Shown here piece by piece: positions 19,477-30,100 of a DNA stretch of 64,000 nucleotides. Numbering within the stretch: the first letter of the stretch is position 1; the number at the start of each line of letters is the position of its first letter. The translations under genes were made by a program, and so were the position numbers. The notes under the pieces were generated by a model. It saw only the letters and a program-made list of their open reading frames with translations, had not been told where the DNA came from and did not search any database. Source of the stretch: CAXBGS01 sp963975425 (GTDB taxonomy: Bacteria > Planctomycetota > Planctomycetia > Pirellulales > Pirellulaceae); NCBI GenBank assembly GCA_963975425.1, contig CAXBGS010000006.1, positions 124,001 through 188,000 on the forward strand, in the 5' to 3' direction.

Positions 19477-20781
19477 TTACGCGGTTGGTTCAGTCTGACG
19501 CGGACGTCTTTCTGTGTCACTCAGCGGACCCACCGCTTTGGTTTCGTTTAGCAATTGAGAGTTGCGGTATTCCTCGTTGTTAAACGCATCGCGAGTTCCA
19601 AAAGCAAACTGAAATGCCAGTGCACAAAACGATCGAGTTTGCTTCAGTGATTGATAGTGTTCGGGAGCAAGATAACGTAGCCGTCCAAGTCGAAACCACG
19701 GGATGTAGTGAAAGTCGTGATGTTCGGTGTGCATGCCAAAATTGAAGGTCAACCAGTTGACCCATCCATAGTTTGACGCGCTGGGTTGGTAACACTGATG
19801 GCCGTGAAAATGAGAATTGCTAAGCATCAGGCCAAAGGCCAGCGGATGCAGAAAACCCGTCGTGAATAACGCGCTGAGAAACAAATATGCCAGCGGTTCC
19901 CATCCGAATGCCACGTACAAAATTCCGATCATCGACAACGAGAGCAACGGATAGGTGACCGCCCAAGCCTCCGTTTTGTATCGTTTGTATCCAGACACCA
20001 AGTGCTCATCGGCCAGGATGCGTAGTGCGAAATCCGACGGCTTCCACCGTCGATGATAGATTGCTGTCGCCGCATAAACTAACAGACCAACGACGGCCCG
20101 GATCATTTGAGTGACCAACATGAAAGCAGCGATGGGCCAAAACAGTGGCGTCGTTATCCAAGTCGTCGTTCGCCGAACTCGCGGTCCCGGCAGGTACCCG
20201 AAAATACGGTCCTTTAGCGCCAGCAGTATGCCGCGGCGTCGCTTCACAAAGTCCTTGTTCGAACCGAGATGGTTGTGATGGACGTGATGTTCGATCCACC
20301 ACGTGTGATGTCCGGGGAACAGCATCGGTAACGACGTAAACGTGAAGAGCCAGCGGTTGGCTCGCTTGCTGCGAAAGACCAAAGAATGGTTGCACTCGTG
20401 CGCGAGATTAAAGATGGCGATATTCAAAAGAGCGCCGACACACCACGCCGCAAGCAAAATGACCCACCAGGGCTGGCCCACTAATGCAACTGCAATACCG
20501 ATTTGTGCAACCGCCGTCCCGATGCAAAACGCTGCTGTTGAGGGTGCGCGACCGAACAGTTCGCGAACCTCCGGGTGATCTCGCAGAATGTTTTTCGCTC
20601 GCGTTCGATGCCAGACGGCATCGGGCTCTTGGTCCGGGGGCACACGGTCGCAGATATCAATTTCGAAACCGGGGAAAACCGGAGCCGGCGTTCCCAAAAC
20701 TCGCCAATGAAATCGAGGTTCAAATCCCCCGGGAATCATCTCATTGCCGGGGGGGGAATCGGGCGCTGAAACGGAAGTCAT
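19477..20781 (-). CDS. Membrane fatty-acid / sphingolipid desaturase (DEGS-like)
   Basis: Integral di-iron desaturase with the three histidine boxes: HECNH (128-132), HHVHH (165-169) and HTEHH near the C-terminus. The N-terminal RAKNILRDHPEVRELFG matches the region just before the first membrane helix in DEGS dihydroceramide desaturases, as does the third box context (EHHDFHYIPWFRLGRLR followed by a tyrosine-rich segment). This makes a sphingolipid delta-4 desaturase-like role more likely than a plain acyl-CoA desaturase, though that is inference. I start at ATG 20781 (434 residues); the frame is open to 20850. The cupin gene lies just upstream and a DUF2238 gene downstream, all on the minus strand. 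Confidence 0.85.
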   Translation of the reverse strand: MTSVSAPDSPPGNEMIPGGFEPRFHWRVLGTPAPVFPGFEIDICDRVPPDQEPDAVWHRTRAKNILRDHPEVRELFGRAPSTAAFCIGTAVAQIGIAVALVGQPWWVILLAAWCVGALLNIAIFNLAHECNHSLVFRSKRANRWLFTFTSLPMLFPGHHTWWIEHHVHHNHLGSNKDFVKRRRGILLALKDRIFGYLPGPRVRRTTTWITTPLFWPIAAFMLVTQMIRAVVGLLVYAATAIYHRRWKPSDFALRILADEHLVSGYKRYKTEAWAVTYPLLSLSMIGILYVAFGWEPLAYLFLSALFTTGFLHPLAFGLMLSNSHFHGHQCYQPSASNYGWVNWLTFNFGMHTEHHDFHYIPWFRLGRLRYLAPEHYQSLKQTRSFCALAFQFAFGTRDAFNNEEYRNSQLLNETKAVGPLSDTERRPRQTEPTA

Positions 20782-20868
20782 GGTTTCCTCCGGCATCACA
20801 AGTTCGTGCAATCTTGTCGATCCACTATAGCGAATGGTCTCATCCCTCAAGCCGATTTCTGTCGTGTT

Positions 20869-21228
20869 TTATCCATAGAAAACCGCGATCCACACCGTCG
20901 GCTCATCCGCCGAAGTCCATTGAACGCGATGCCGGCGATGGGCCGCGATGTGCAAGTGATCGCCGACGCCCAGCCGGATCGGCGCATCAGAGTCCTCGAA
21001 AAGAATGACAGCCGCACCACGGATGACGACCACCCATTCGTGTTCGTTTTGGTCGTACCAGAATCCGTCAGGGCTGCGGTGCCCGGTCGAGATGATGCGT
21101 TCGACCCTTGTGTTTGAGTGATCCACCAACGTGTCGACGATTTCATCGGGCATCGACGCGGGGATATCGTCAAGCAGATTTCGGATCGGTTCTTGTGATT
21201 CGTCTTGGGGTGACATCGTCGCAATCAA
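20869..21228 (-). CDS. Small cupin-domain protein
   Basis: 119 residues with a single cupin barrel. An acidic helical N-terminus is followed by RVERIISTGHRSPDGFWYDQ, then NEHEWVVVIRGAAVILFED (first cupin motif, modified) and GDHLHIAAHRRHRV (second motif with metal-ligand His residues). Cupins of this type bind a metal and are often unassigned regulators or small enzymes. It lies upstream of the desaturase on the same strand with about 90 bases between. Start is either 21228 or the ATG four codons later. Confidence 0.8.
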   Translation of the reverse strand: MIATMSPQDESQEPIRNLLDDIPASMPDEIVDTLVDHSNTRVERIISTGHRSPDGFWYDQNEHEWVVVIRGAAVILFEDSDAPIRLGVGDHLHIAAHRRHRVQWTSADEPTVWIAVFYG

Positions 21229-21551
21229 ATAAGTACATCCGCCAGGCAGGCAGGCAGGCTTGAACCAATGGCTTCTCGAAGCCCCAGTGTCGCAGCATCA
21301 AACACATTGTCGCCGCATAAGACACGCAATCACAGCATACGATATGCGATCAAGCGGCATCAGGTTGGCTTGGACTGGCAAGGCAGTGATGCAAGCTTGC
21401 AGCCAAGCCTGATCTCGAGCGTGACAGCCAAAAAGACCCCTTTCCCCTTAAGGCTTTCCCTGCCTGAATTGCGCACTCGTGTTATTCTGTTGCCACCCGT
21501 TGTGTGCGCGAATACTTGTATGCCCGCTAGATCTTGCTGTAAGGATCAATC
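21229..21551. other. Intergenic region upstream of gltS
   Basis: 323 bases between the divergent cupin and gltS genes. It holds a four-fold AGGC tandem run (21242-21258), an inverted pair GGCTTGG ... CCAAGCC (about 21367-21408), and at 21430-21450 a 21-base segment closely matching one arm of the long inverted repeat found at 32351-32437. A TAAGGA ribosome-binding site precedes ATG 21552. Confidence 0.5.
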
Positions 21552-22763
21552 ATGAACGAAATCCTTGTCTCAGGCAGCGATATCATCATTCTGGCGATTC
21601 TGGTTCTGTGGCTCGGCAACGTGATCACAAACAAGATTGGCTTTTTGCGCAAGTACAGCATTCCAGTTGCCGTGACCGGCGGTCTGCTGTGTAGCATCGT
21701 CGTCGCGGTGATTGACACGACGACTGACACAACGATTAAGTTTGACATGCATCTGCGCGATACGTTGTTGCTCGTGTTCTTTACGACGATCGGTATCTCC
21801 GCCAAATTTTCACGCTTGAAAGCTGGCGGAAAAGCACTCGCAATACTAACCGTTTGTGCCTTCGTTTTCTTGATCCTGCAAGACATCACGGGTGTGTTGC
21901 TAGTCAAGCTTTTTGGAGGGCATCCCGCGATGGGGCTGTTTGCCGGCAGCATGTCGTTGGCCGGCGGTCACGGGACTGCTATCGCGTGGGGCAAGGAGGC
22001 CGTGGCGGCAGGTCTGACGGAGGCCAAGTCGATTGGGATTGCGTTCGCGACCTTTGGCCTTGTGACGGGCGGGATCATTGGTGGTCCGATCGCGGAAGCT
22101 CTGATTAAGAGGCACAACTTGTCGCCAAGTGGTGACGGCGACCACGACCAGCCATTGGATTCAGATGAAGACGACGACATTGCATCGATCACACTGGAAT
22201 CTGCATTCAGTATGCTTTTCGTGCTGGCCGTTTGTCTTTCCTTTGGCGAGCTGGTGAATCGTTGGCTGTTCCACAACGACATCAAGTTGCCCGGCTTTTT
22301 GACAGCGATGATGGTTGGGATCGCGATCACGAACTACGCGGACAGGCGAAAGAAGCCGCTTCCCGTTAAGCAGTACGACGGAATCGGCACGTTGGCTCTT
22401 CAGCTCTTCTTGGCGATGAGCCTGATGAGCATGGACCTGACGTCCATCGCCGACTCTTTTGGGATGATCTTCGTGATCTTGAACATCCAGGCCATCGTCC
22501 TGACGCTCTTTGCAGTGTTGGTCATCTTTCGTGTCATGGGCAGAGACTACGACGCCGCCGTGGTCGTGGCGGGTTTTTGCGGACTTGGGATGGGGGCCAC
22601 ACCTGTCGCGATGGCAAACATGAGCGCGGTGACCCAGAAGTACGGAGTATCCTTCAAAGCGTTTCTAGTGATTCCACTTGTGGGTGCATTCTTTATTGAC
22701 CTGCTGAACGCACTTGTCATCAAGCTCTTTATCGGTTTGCCGATCATGCAGGCGCCGGTATAG
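21552..22763 (+). CDS. gltS: Sodium/glutamate symporter
   Basis: Integral membrane carrier importing glutamate with sodium. The protein is 403 residues (E. coli GltS is about 400), with ten or more hydrophobic segments in two inverted halves. Recognisable pieces are SIPVAVTGGLLCS, the re-entrant loop GSMSLAGGHGTAIAWG with its family-typical GGHGT, and the second loop GFCGLGMGATPVAMANM. A hydrophilic Asp-rich linker (SDEDDD) separates the halves. TAAGGA lies nine bases before the ATG. It converges on the GT41 gene. Confidence 0.93.
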   Translation: MNEILVSGSDIIILAILVLWLGNVITNKIGFLRKYSIPVAVTGGLLCSIVVAVIDTTTDTTIKFDMHLRDTLLLVFFTTIGISAKFSRLKAGGKALAILTVCAFVFLILQDITGVLLVKLFGGHPAMGLFAGSMSLAGGHGTAIAWGKEAVAAGLTEAKSIGIAFATFGLVTGGIIGGPIAEALIKRHNLSPSGDGDHDQPLDSDEDDDIASITLESAFSMLFVLAVCLSFGELVNRWLFHNDIKLPGFLTAMMVGIAITNYADRRKKPLPVKQYDGIGTLALQLFLAMSLMSMDLTSIADSFGMIFVILNIQAIVLTLFAVLVIFRVMGRDYDAAVVVAGFCGLGMGATPVAMANMSAVTQKYGVSFKAFLVIPLVGAFFIDLLNALVIKLFIGLPIMQAPV

Positions 22764-22835
22764 CCAGTCGTTCGTCCAGTCGCGTTCGGACGTTATGCTG
22801 CGCGGTGGATCGCAACCAAGCTGTTGTTCGGCGAA

Positions 22836-24995
22836 TCAGGGATTCGCGACGACCGTCACGTCGGCTGGGGTGAGCCCGTCTTTGTGTCGCTGCCAAATCT
22901 TTTGGTATGCGTGTTCCAGTTCTTTGACGCGGTTGGCAGTCTGGAACAACGGCGATTCGTGTCGTTGCTCTTCCCATTTTTCGCGGATCGCGACGCAGCG
23001 TTCGGGATGTTTCGCCAACTCAATCGCAAGTCGCTCGTATTCCTGTAAGTCATTGACCACCAACTCTTTCATGCCGGCGGACGTCACCAGGCTGGCGGCG
23101 ACACGCTCCGTGAATCGTGTGCCCGGACACGTTAAGACGGGAATACCCGACCACAATGAATCCGTCGCCGTGGTGTGGGCACAACAAACGGTGGTGTCCA
23201 AAAACAGATCCGCCAGTCGATGTCGCGCCAGGTGCTTGGGCTTCGAGGCGACGTCGGCAAAAACGAGGCGAGCTGAGTCGACCCCGCGTTTGTTCGCTTC
23301 GGCTCGCAAGTTGGCCACAACCGTCGGGTCGGATACCACGATCCATAAAACGCTACCCGGCACCGCGAGCAAGATCTTCATCCAAACGTCGAATACCTCA
23401 GGTTGTACTTTGTATTGATTGTTAAACGCTGCAAATACGAATCCCGAATCCGGAAGTCCACATTGCGCACGCGTCAGCGGACAATCGTCGAACCATTGCT
23501 GGTCATCGGTCATTTGATAAGTGTGAGGCAGATAGATCAGTGACTCGTGAAATTCCGCTCGCAAATCGCTGTCGCAAGGAGTGATGACCGAATCGGTGAC
23601 GAAGTAGTCGACCAAGCCACCGAGCGTACTGGGGAATCCGAGATAATGAACCAACAGGGCTGCAGGGCGCAAAGCCAGCACCCCGGGACGTCCGTTGCCG
23701 GCATATCCCATCATGTCGACCAAGATATCGATCTGATCCGCCGCGATTCGTCGGCCAATCGTTTCGTCATCGGCCGGGTAAAGATCGACGAAGTGTTCAG
23801 CGTCCGCTTCGATTCGATTGCGATACTCACTCGCGTCATTGATACCGTAAGAGTAAGCAAAGACTTCGAATTCGCGTCGATCATGATGCGCAAACATCGT
23901 TCGAACGAGATGTCCGGTGGCGTGGTCTCGAAAGTCGCACGACAAGTATCCGATGCGCAGCCGGTCGCGAGTACTTCTTGGCCGTCGGTCGATCGCGATT
24001 TCCCGCGACCTCGCGTCGCGCAACCACTGGACGGTTTCGCGTCGGGCAAGACGATGCATTAATCCCGCGGGGATCGGCAGGGCGGGAGCCTGCGACACTC
24101 GCAAGCTGGGATGATCCGTCGCTGGCTCCGCTTGCAGTTCGGATACGAGCGTCTCGATTTGCTGGTTCCAGTCGTCACGCCAATCACAAATTTCTGCACG
24201 CTGACGCATCCAATTGGCTCGCGCACGCGACCACGCGGGCCGCAGTTGCAGGGCGTGTTCATAGTGCGTGACTGCTCTCGCATTCTCATGCAACGCAACC
24301 AACGCATTCGCTAAATTGAAATGAGCATCCGCATTACTGGCGTCTAACCGAACCGCGCGTTGCAGAAGATCAACTGCGGGAACGTATCGTTTCGCATCGA
24401 CCAGGCTTCCGCCTGCGCTCAACAGTGTCCCCACGTGATGCGGCCTGAGTTCCACAGCACGTTTGTAATGTTCGATCGCCAAGTCGATTTGACGTTGTTC
24501 TGCCAGCAAATTTCCGAAATTCAGCCGCAATTGAGGGTGGTTCGGTGACGTCGCGATCGCATCCTCGAAACAAGACTTTGCTGCGTCGTGTTTGCCTTGT
24601 CGATGCAGTGCGACGCCAAGAATATTTTTTGCGTCTGGATGGTCACGGTTGAGATCGATCGCGCGTCGGACAATCGATTCGGCGTCCGCGAATTGAGAAT
24701 TCTTAATTCGATGCCGTGCGGAAGCCTTCAGCGCCTCGAAAAGTTCTTTTCGGAGCTCTACGACCGCGGGTTGCAGGCTCAAGGCCGACGCAAAATGCTG
24801 TGCCGCGACGTCAAGTGAATCCGCGTCTCGAGCGATCATCCCTAGCACGTGATGTGCAGCGGCTTGTTCGCGTGGTCCGGCCCCACGGTCAAGAACCATT
24901 TGTGCCAGTTGCCTGCCACGAGCGAGGTCACCGGATCGATAGGATGCGATCGAGGATGCGGCGAGTGCTTTGATGGATTCGCTCAAGATCGGCAC
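22836..24995 (-). CDS. TPR-containing glycosyltransferase, GT41 (O-GlcNAc transferase-like)
   Basis: 719 residues. The N-terminal ~300 form TPR repeats (HPDAKNILGVALHRQGKHDAA; HHVGTLLSAGGSLVDA; NADAHFNLANAL). After residue ~340 the catalytic region of the SPINDLY/OGT family follows: LRIGYLSCDFRDHATGHLVR, VDMMGYAGNGRPGVLALRPA, VHYLGFPSTLG, and the nucleotide-sugar part VFAAFNNQYKVQPEVFDVWMKIL and WSGIPVLTCPG. Bacterial members glycosylate proteins or build surface glycans. The start is GTG 24995, abutting the TGA of the methyltransferase gene upstream, so the pair is translationally coupled. Confidence 0.92.
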   Translation of the reverse strand: MPILSESIKALAASSIASYRSGDLARGRQLAQMVLDRGAGPREQAAAHHVLGMIARDADSLDVAAQHFASALSLQPAVVELRKELFEALKASARHRIKNSQFADAESIVRRAIDLNRDHPDAKNILGVALHRQGKHDAAKSCFEDAIATSPNHPQLRLNFGNLLAEQRQIDLAIEHYKRAVELRPHHVGTLLSAGGSLVDAKRYVPAVDLLQRAVRLDASNADAHFNLANALVALHENARAVTHYEHALQLRPAWSRARANWMRQRAEICDWRDDWNQQIETLVSELQAEPATDHPSLRVSQAPALPIPAGLMHRLARRETVQWLRDARSREIAIDRRPRSTRDRLRIGYLSCDFRDHATGHLVRTMFAHHDRREFEVFAYSYGINDASEYRNRIEADAEHFVDLYPADDETIGRRIAADQIDILVDMMGYAGNGRPGVLALRPAALLVHYLGFPSTLGGLVDYFVTDSVITPCDSDLRAEFHESLIYLPHTYQMTDDQQWFDDCPLTRAQCGLPDSGFVFAAFNNQYKVQPEVFDVWMKILLAVPGSVLWIVVSDPTVVANLRAEANKRGVDSARLVFADVASKPKHLARHRLADLFLDTTVCCAHTTATDSLWSGIPVLTCPGTRFTERVAASLVTSAGMKELVVNDLQEYERLAIELAKHPERCVAIREKWEEQRHESPLFQTANRVKELEHAYQKIWQRHKDGLTPADVTVVANP

Positions 24996-25673
24996 TCAAA
25001 TCAAATTCAATTCGATGCGTGGTGCTTGTTGCAGCTCTCGCTTCGGTTCGCGAATCGGTTTCACACATCGCAAGAAAGCAGTCATCTCGAGAACCACGTT
25101 TCGAAATCGCTTTACATCTTGCATGATTTCGGTCGGCGACCGGCCCTCGTTTCCCTGCATTTCGAGCGTCAACACAATGCGTTCAGTTTGCCAGTCACCG
25201 CGATATCCGTAATCGGCGCGCCAAAAATATGGCTGCGAAAAATAGCCCCATGAGTTCAAAAACATTTGTCGAACATGAGTCGGATCTTCGAAGGCGTCGT
25301 CACTCGAGCCATAGGGCGTCGCAAGGATTGCGGTTGCGCCATTTTTTGCGACGCGGTGCAGTTCGGCCATCATCGCCAGCGGATGCCTGATGTGCTCGAT
25401 CAGGTGCCGGCCAAGAATCTCATCGAAGGAGTCCGCCGCAAAGGGAAGCGGAGTGGATTCACGATCATTCAGGTCCGCCTGGACATCAACGCCGGGCAAA
25501 GCGACCAAATCTAAATGAACGTAACCGTCCAGGATCGACCGACCGCAACCGATGTGCAACTTCGTTTTGGCAAGGGAGTTCTCGTCCATCGCGATATTGT
25601 AACGTGGAAAGCGATTGTCGGCGAAGTCGAGAATAAGTGAATCGCGGTGCGTCATCGTTCGGGCTTTGCGCAT
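24996..25673 (-). CDS. SAM-dependent methyltransferase, class I
   Basis: 225 residues. SAM-binding motif LHIGCGRSILDGYVHLDL, post-I acidic residue, then PLPFAADSFDEILGRHLIEHI (motif II region) and LHRVAKNGATAILATPY (motif III), the pattern of methyltransferase 11/25 domains found with glycan genes. The TGA stop touches the GTG of the GT41 gene. The probable substrate is a sugar or glycosylated product of that partner; this is inference from the coupling. Its 5' end faces the TIGR03032 gene. Confidence 0.88.
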   Translation of the reverse strand: MRKARTMTHRDSLILDFADNRFPRYNIAMDENSLAKTKLHIGCGRSILDGYVHLDLVALPGVDVQADLNDRESTPLPFAADSFDEILGRHLIEHIRHPLAMMAELHRVAKNGATAILATPYGSSDDAFEDPTHVRQMFLNSWGYFSQPYFWRADYGYRGDWQTERIVLTLEMQGNEGRSPTEIMQDVKRFRNVVLEMTAFLRCVKPIREPKRELQQAPRIELNLI

Positions 25674-25807
25674 CTTGTGGGCGGTGCCCTCGTTGCCGAC
25701 ACCTCACGTCCAGCGCGCACAACAACTAACATGTGCGGCGTCGGCAACTGATCACGAGTTGCCGTTCGTCACGCAATGCATCCTGCCTCAATCCTTGCCG
25801 AGCACTC

Positions 25808-26881
25808 ATGGCCTCACCAGCGTTAGACATCATTGGCTCGCGAGAGCTGGCGTCCTGGCTCTTGACACACAACGCTAGTCTGGCCGTCTCGACATACCAA
25901 GCTGGAAAACTGCTCTTGATCGGTGTCAAACCGAATGGAAAGTTAGGCATCTTTGAACGCACCTTCAATCGTTGCATGGGACTCTGCAGCGACTCGCAAA
26001 CCATGTGGATGAGTTCGAAGTATCAGGTGTGGCGACTGGAGAACATGCTTGTCGATGGTGCAGTGCAAGGTGAATTTGATCGATTGTACGTGCCGCAAGT
26101 CGGATACACGACCGGCGATATTGACGTGCATGACATCGGTGTCGACGGCGATGGACGTCCCGTTTTTATTAGCACACTGTTCAACTGCATCGCGACCACG
26201 AGTGAACGATGGAGCTTTACCCCGCTGTGGCGACCCGCCTTTATTTCCAAACTCGCGGCCGAAGACCGCTGTCATCTCAATGGCATGGCGATGGAAGACG
26301 GCAAGCCCAAGTTTGTTACCGCCTGCAGCCAGTCCGATGTCATCGACGGATGGCGAGACCGACGCGAAGGTGGCGGAGTCGTCATCGATGTCGAGAGTTC
26401 CGAGATCGTTGGCGAGGGTTTTTCGATGCCGCATTCCCCGCGGCTGTATCGTGATCGATTGTGGTTGTTGGATTCGGGGCACGGCTACTTCGGTTATTTA
26501 GACTCGAAGTCCGGCAAGTTTGAACGCGTCACGTTTTGTCCCGGCTATGCGCGCGGACTCTGTTTTGTCGGCGACTATGCCGTCGTTGGCTTATCGCGTC
26601 CGCGACACGACGAAAACTCTTTTCACGGATTGCCACTGGACAACGAACTGGCCAGCCGCGATGCGGCCGCAAGGTGCGGGCTGCAGATCATTAATCTCAG
26701 CACCGGCAATGTCGACCATTGGGTTCGCATCGACGGCGGACTTGTTGAGGAGCTTTACGACGTCATCGCACTGCCTGAGACCAAACGCCCCAAACTAATC
26801 GGGTTCAAGACGAACGAAATCGAACGCAGTGTTTGGGTCGACGAAGACGGCAAAGCACATAGCTGGACGGCCGTGCAGTAG
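25808..26881 (+). CDS. TIGR03032 family protein
   Basis: About 357 residues. The opening SRELASWLLTHNASLAVSTYQAGKL and FNRCMGLCSDSQTMWMSSKYQVWRLEN is the signature of the TIGR03032 family, a beta-propeller-like protein of unknown function often found near TPR and glycosyltransferase genes. Later motifs GDIDVHDIGVDGDGRPVFI, HLNGMAMEDGKPKFVTA and SPRLYRDRLWLLDSGHG also fit. I choose ATG 25808, which starts just before the conserved part. It is divergent from the methyltransferase/GT41 pair. The shared 134-base promoter region suggests a joint role in surface glycosylation. Confidence 0.88.
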   Translation: MASPALDIIGSRELASWLLTHNASLAVSTYQAGKLLLIGVKPNGKLGIFERTFNRCMGLCSDSQTMWMSSKYQVWRLENMLVDGAVQGEFDRLYVPQVGYTTGDIDVHDIGVDGDGRPVFISTLFNCIATTSERWSFTPLWRPAFISKLAAEDRCHLNGMAMEDGKPKFVTACSQSDVIDGWRDRREGGGVVIDVESSEIVGEGFSMPHSPRLYRDRLWLLDSGHGYFGYLDSKSGKFERVTFCPGYARGLCFVGDYAVVGLSRPRHDENSFHGLPLDNELASRDAAARCGLQIINLSTGNVDHWVRIDGGLVEELYDVIALPETKRPKLIGFKTNEIERSVWVDEDGKAHSWTAVQ

Positions 26882-27159
26882 GGGGGGCGTAAGTCAAAGT
26901 CCTTAAGGCAAGAGCAAGATAAGAACCAAGGCAAGAGCCAAAAACACTGTGCGGATGTGAATGTTCTTGAGCCGTCAAACTCAGTTGCTGTGAAGATTTG
27001 GCAAACCAGTACGCCGTTGTCGGAAGTGAAGATCGATTTCATGCTTCATGGCGTCTGGTGAGGTCTATCTGTTGCCTCGGATGCAAGGTCCTTCTGGTTG
27101 ACTACACTGATTTCCCCACAGGAAGTCTGGATTCATAGCAAGAGTTTTGCGCAGGATTA

Positions 27160-30100
27160 TTGATTATGCCACGAAAACGCAAACGTTTGGTGCGGTACTT
27201 ACGTCGTGACTTGGCGAGGTTTCTTCAAGTGGAACGACTCGAATCGCGACGATTGCTGGCAAGTGATTTTGGCGACGCCCCTTCGCCGTATCCCACGGTA
27301 CTGGCCGACGGTGGGGCTGAGCACGACGAGGTGGGGCCAACGCTCGGTTTGACACGCGACAGCGAACCTGATGGACAAGCCGATGACGGTGCCGACGAAG
27401 ATGGCGTGACGTTTGGCGTGGTGCAGGTCGGTGCGCTGGACGCCACGGTGACGGTCAACGTCCAGGGCGGATCGGGCAAGCTGGATGCCTGGATCGACTT
27501 CAACGGCGACGGCAACTGGGGCGGGGAAGGCGAACAGATCTTTGATTCGCGCAGCGTCGTGGCGGGCGACAACGTGCTGACGTTCGATGTGCCGGCGTAT
27601 GCGCTCGCGGGAGTCACTTATGCACGTTTCCGGCTAAGCACTGCCGGTGAACTGGGCCAGGGTGGGGCTGCCGCTGACGGCGAGGTCGAGGATTACCAGG
27701 TCACGATCGATCCTCCGGCAGAGGCGGCGGGTGTGTTTGCGGGACAAAACACGATCAGCACCACCGCGGGCAGTGCACGTAGCGTTCAGGCGGCGGACGT
27801 CGACGGGGACGGCGACCTGGACGTGCTCAGCGCGTCGACTTATGACGAGAAGATCGCCTGGTACGAGAACGACGGCAGCGAAAATTTCACCCTCCGCACG
27901 GTCAGCACCACCGCCACCGGAGCCTCCAGCGTTCAGGCGGCGGACGTCGACGGGGACGGCGATCTGGACGTGCTCAGCGCGTCGTTGATTGACGACAAGA
28001 TCGCTTGGTACGAGAACGACGGCAGCGAGAACTTCACTCTCCGCACGATCAGCACCTCCGCCACCGGAGCCTCCAGCGTTCAGGCGGCGGACGTCGACGG
28101 AGACGGCGACCTGGACTTGCTTAGCGCGTCGTTGCTTGACGACAAGATCGCTTGGTACGAGAACGACGGCAGCGAAAATTTCACCCTCCGCACGATCAGC
28201 GCCTCCGCCGCCGGAGCCATCAGCGTCCAGGCGGCGGACGTCGACGGGGACGGCGATCTGGACGTGCTCAGCGCGTCGAGTGATGACGACAAGATCGCTT
28301 GGTACGAGAACGACGGCAACGAGATCTTCACCCTCCGCACTATCAGCGCCAGCGCCGATTTCGCGACCAGCGTCCAGGCGGCGGACGTCGATGGGGACGG
28401 CGACCTGGACGTGCTCAGCGCTTCTTTCCTTGACGACAAGATCGCTTGGTACGAGAACGACGGCGGCGAGAACTTCACCCTGCACACGATCAGTAGCATC
28501 GCCGATGGGGCCTTCAGCGTTCAGGCCGCGGACGTCGACGGGGACGGCGACTTGGATGTGCTCAGCGCGTCAGTCTATGGCAACGAGATCGCTTGGTACG
28601 AGAATGACGGCAGCGAGAACTTCACCCTCCGGACGATCAGCACCAGCGCCATCGGCGCACGGAGCGTTCAGGCGGCGGACGTCGACGGAGACGGCGACCT
28701 GGACGTGCTCAGCGCGTCGTTCCTTGACGACAAGATCGCCTGGTACGAGAACGTGGACGTGAACGACGATTTCGGCGATGCGCCGGCTCCCTATCCGACG
28801 ACGCTTGCCGACGACGGCGCGTTTCACGATGCGGTAGGGCCGACGTTGGGGGCAACCCGCGACGTGGAAGCGGATGGACAAGCCGATGACGGTGCCGACG
28901 AAGATGGAGTGACGTTCGGCGTGGTGCAGGTCGGTGCGCTGGACGCCGCGGTGATGGTGAACGTCCAGGGCGGATCGGGCAAGCTGGATGCCTGGATCGA
29001 CTTCAACGGCGACGGCAACTGGGGCGGGGAAGGCGAACAGATCTTTGATTCGCGCAGCGTCGTGGCGGGCGACAACGTGCTGACGTTCGATGTGCCGGCG
29101 TATGCGCTCGCGGGAGTCACTTATGCACGTTTCCGGCTAAGCACTGCCGGTGAACTGGGCCAGGGTGGGGCTGCCGCTGACGGCGAGGTCGAGGATTACC
29201 AGGTCACGATCGATCCTCCGGCAGAGACGACAGCGCTCTTTTCGCAAAACACGATCAGCACCAGCGCCGATGGGGCGGTTCGCGTTCAGGCGGCCGACAT
29301 CGACGGGGACGGCGACTTGGACGTCCTGAGCGCGTCCGTTACTGATAACAAGATCGCCTGGTACGAGAACGACGGCAGCGAAATCTTCACCCTCCGCACG
29401 ATCAGCACCAGCGTTAGCGGTGCACAGACCGTTCAGGCGGCGGACGTCGACGGTGACGGCGACCTGGATGTGCTCAGCGCGTCGGTGTATGACGACAAGA
29501 TCGCCTGGTACGAGAACGACGGCAGCGAGAACTTCACTCTCCGCACGATCAGCACCAGCGCCGATGGGGCAGTCAGCGTCCAGGCGGCGGACGTCGACGG
29601 CGATGGCGATCTGGACGTACTCAGCGCGTCGGCTTCTGACGACAAGATTGCTTGGTACGAGAACGACGGCAGCGAGAACTTCACTCTCCGCACGATCAGC
29701 ATCAGCGCGGATATTGTATCGAGCGTTCAGGCGGCGGACGTCGACGGTGACGGCGACCTGGATGTGCTCAGCGCGTCCCGATTTGACAACAAGATCGCGT
29801 GGTACGAGAACGACGGCAGCGAAAACTTCACCCTGCACACGATCAGCACCACCGCCGCTGGTGCACGTAGCGTTCAGGCGGCGGACGTCGACGGTGACGG
29901 CGACCTGGACGTGCTCAGCGTGTCGTTCTTTGACGACAAGATCGCCTGGTATGAGAACGTGAACGCCGATTTCGGCGATGCGCCGGCTCCCTATCCGACG
30001 ACGCTTGCCGATGACGGCGCGTTTCACGATGGGGTGGGGCCGAGGTTGGGGGCAACCCGCGACGCGGAACCTGACGGGCAGACCGATGACGGTGCCGACG

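Noticed and set aside
20700..20730. tRNA T-arm-like sequence (GAGGTTCAAATC)
   Set aside because: Lies inside the desaturase coding sequence and has no cloverleaf around it.
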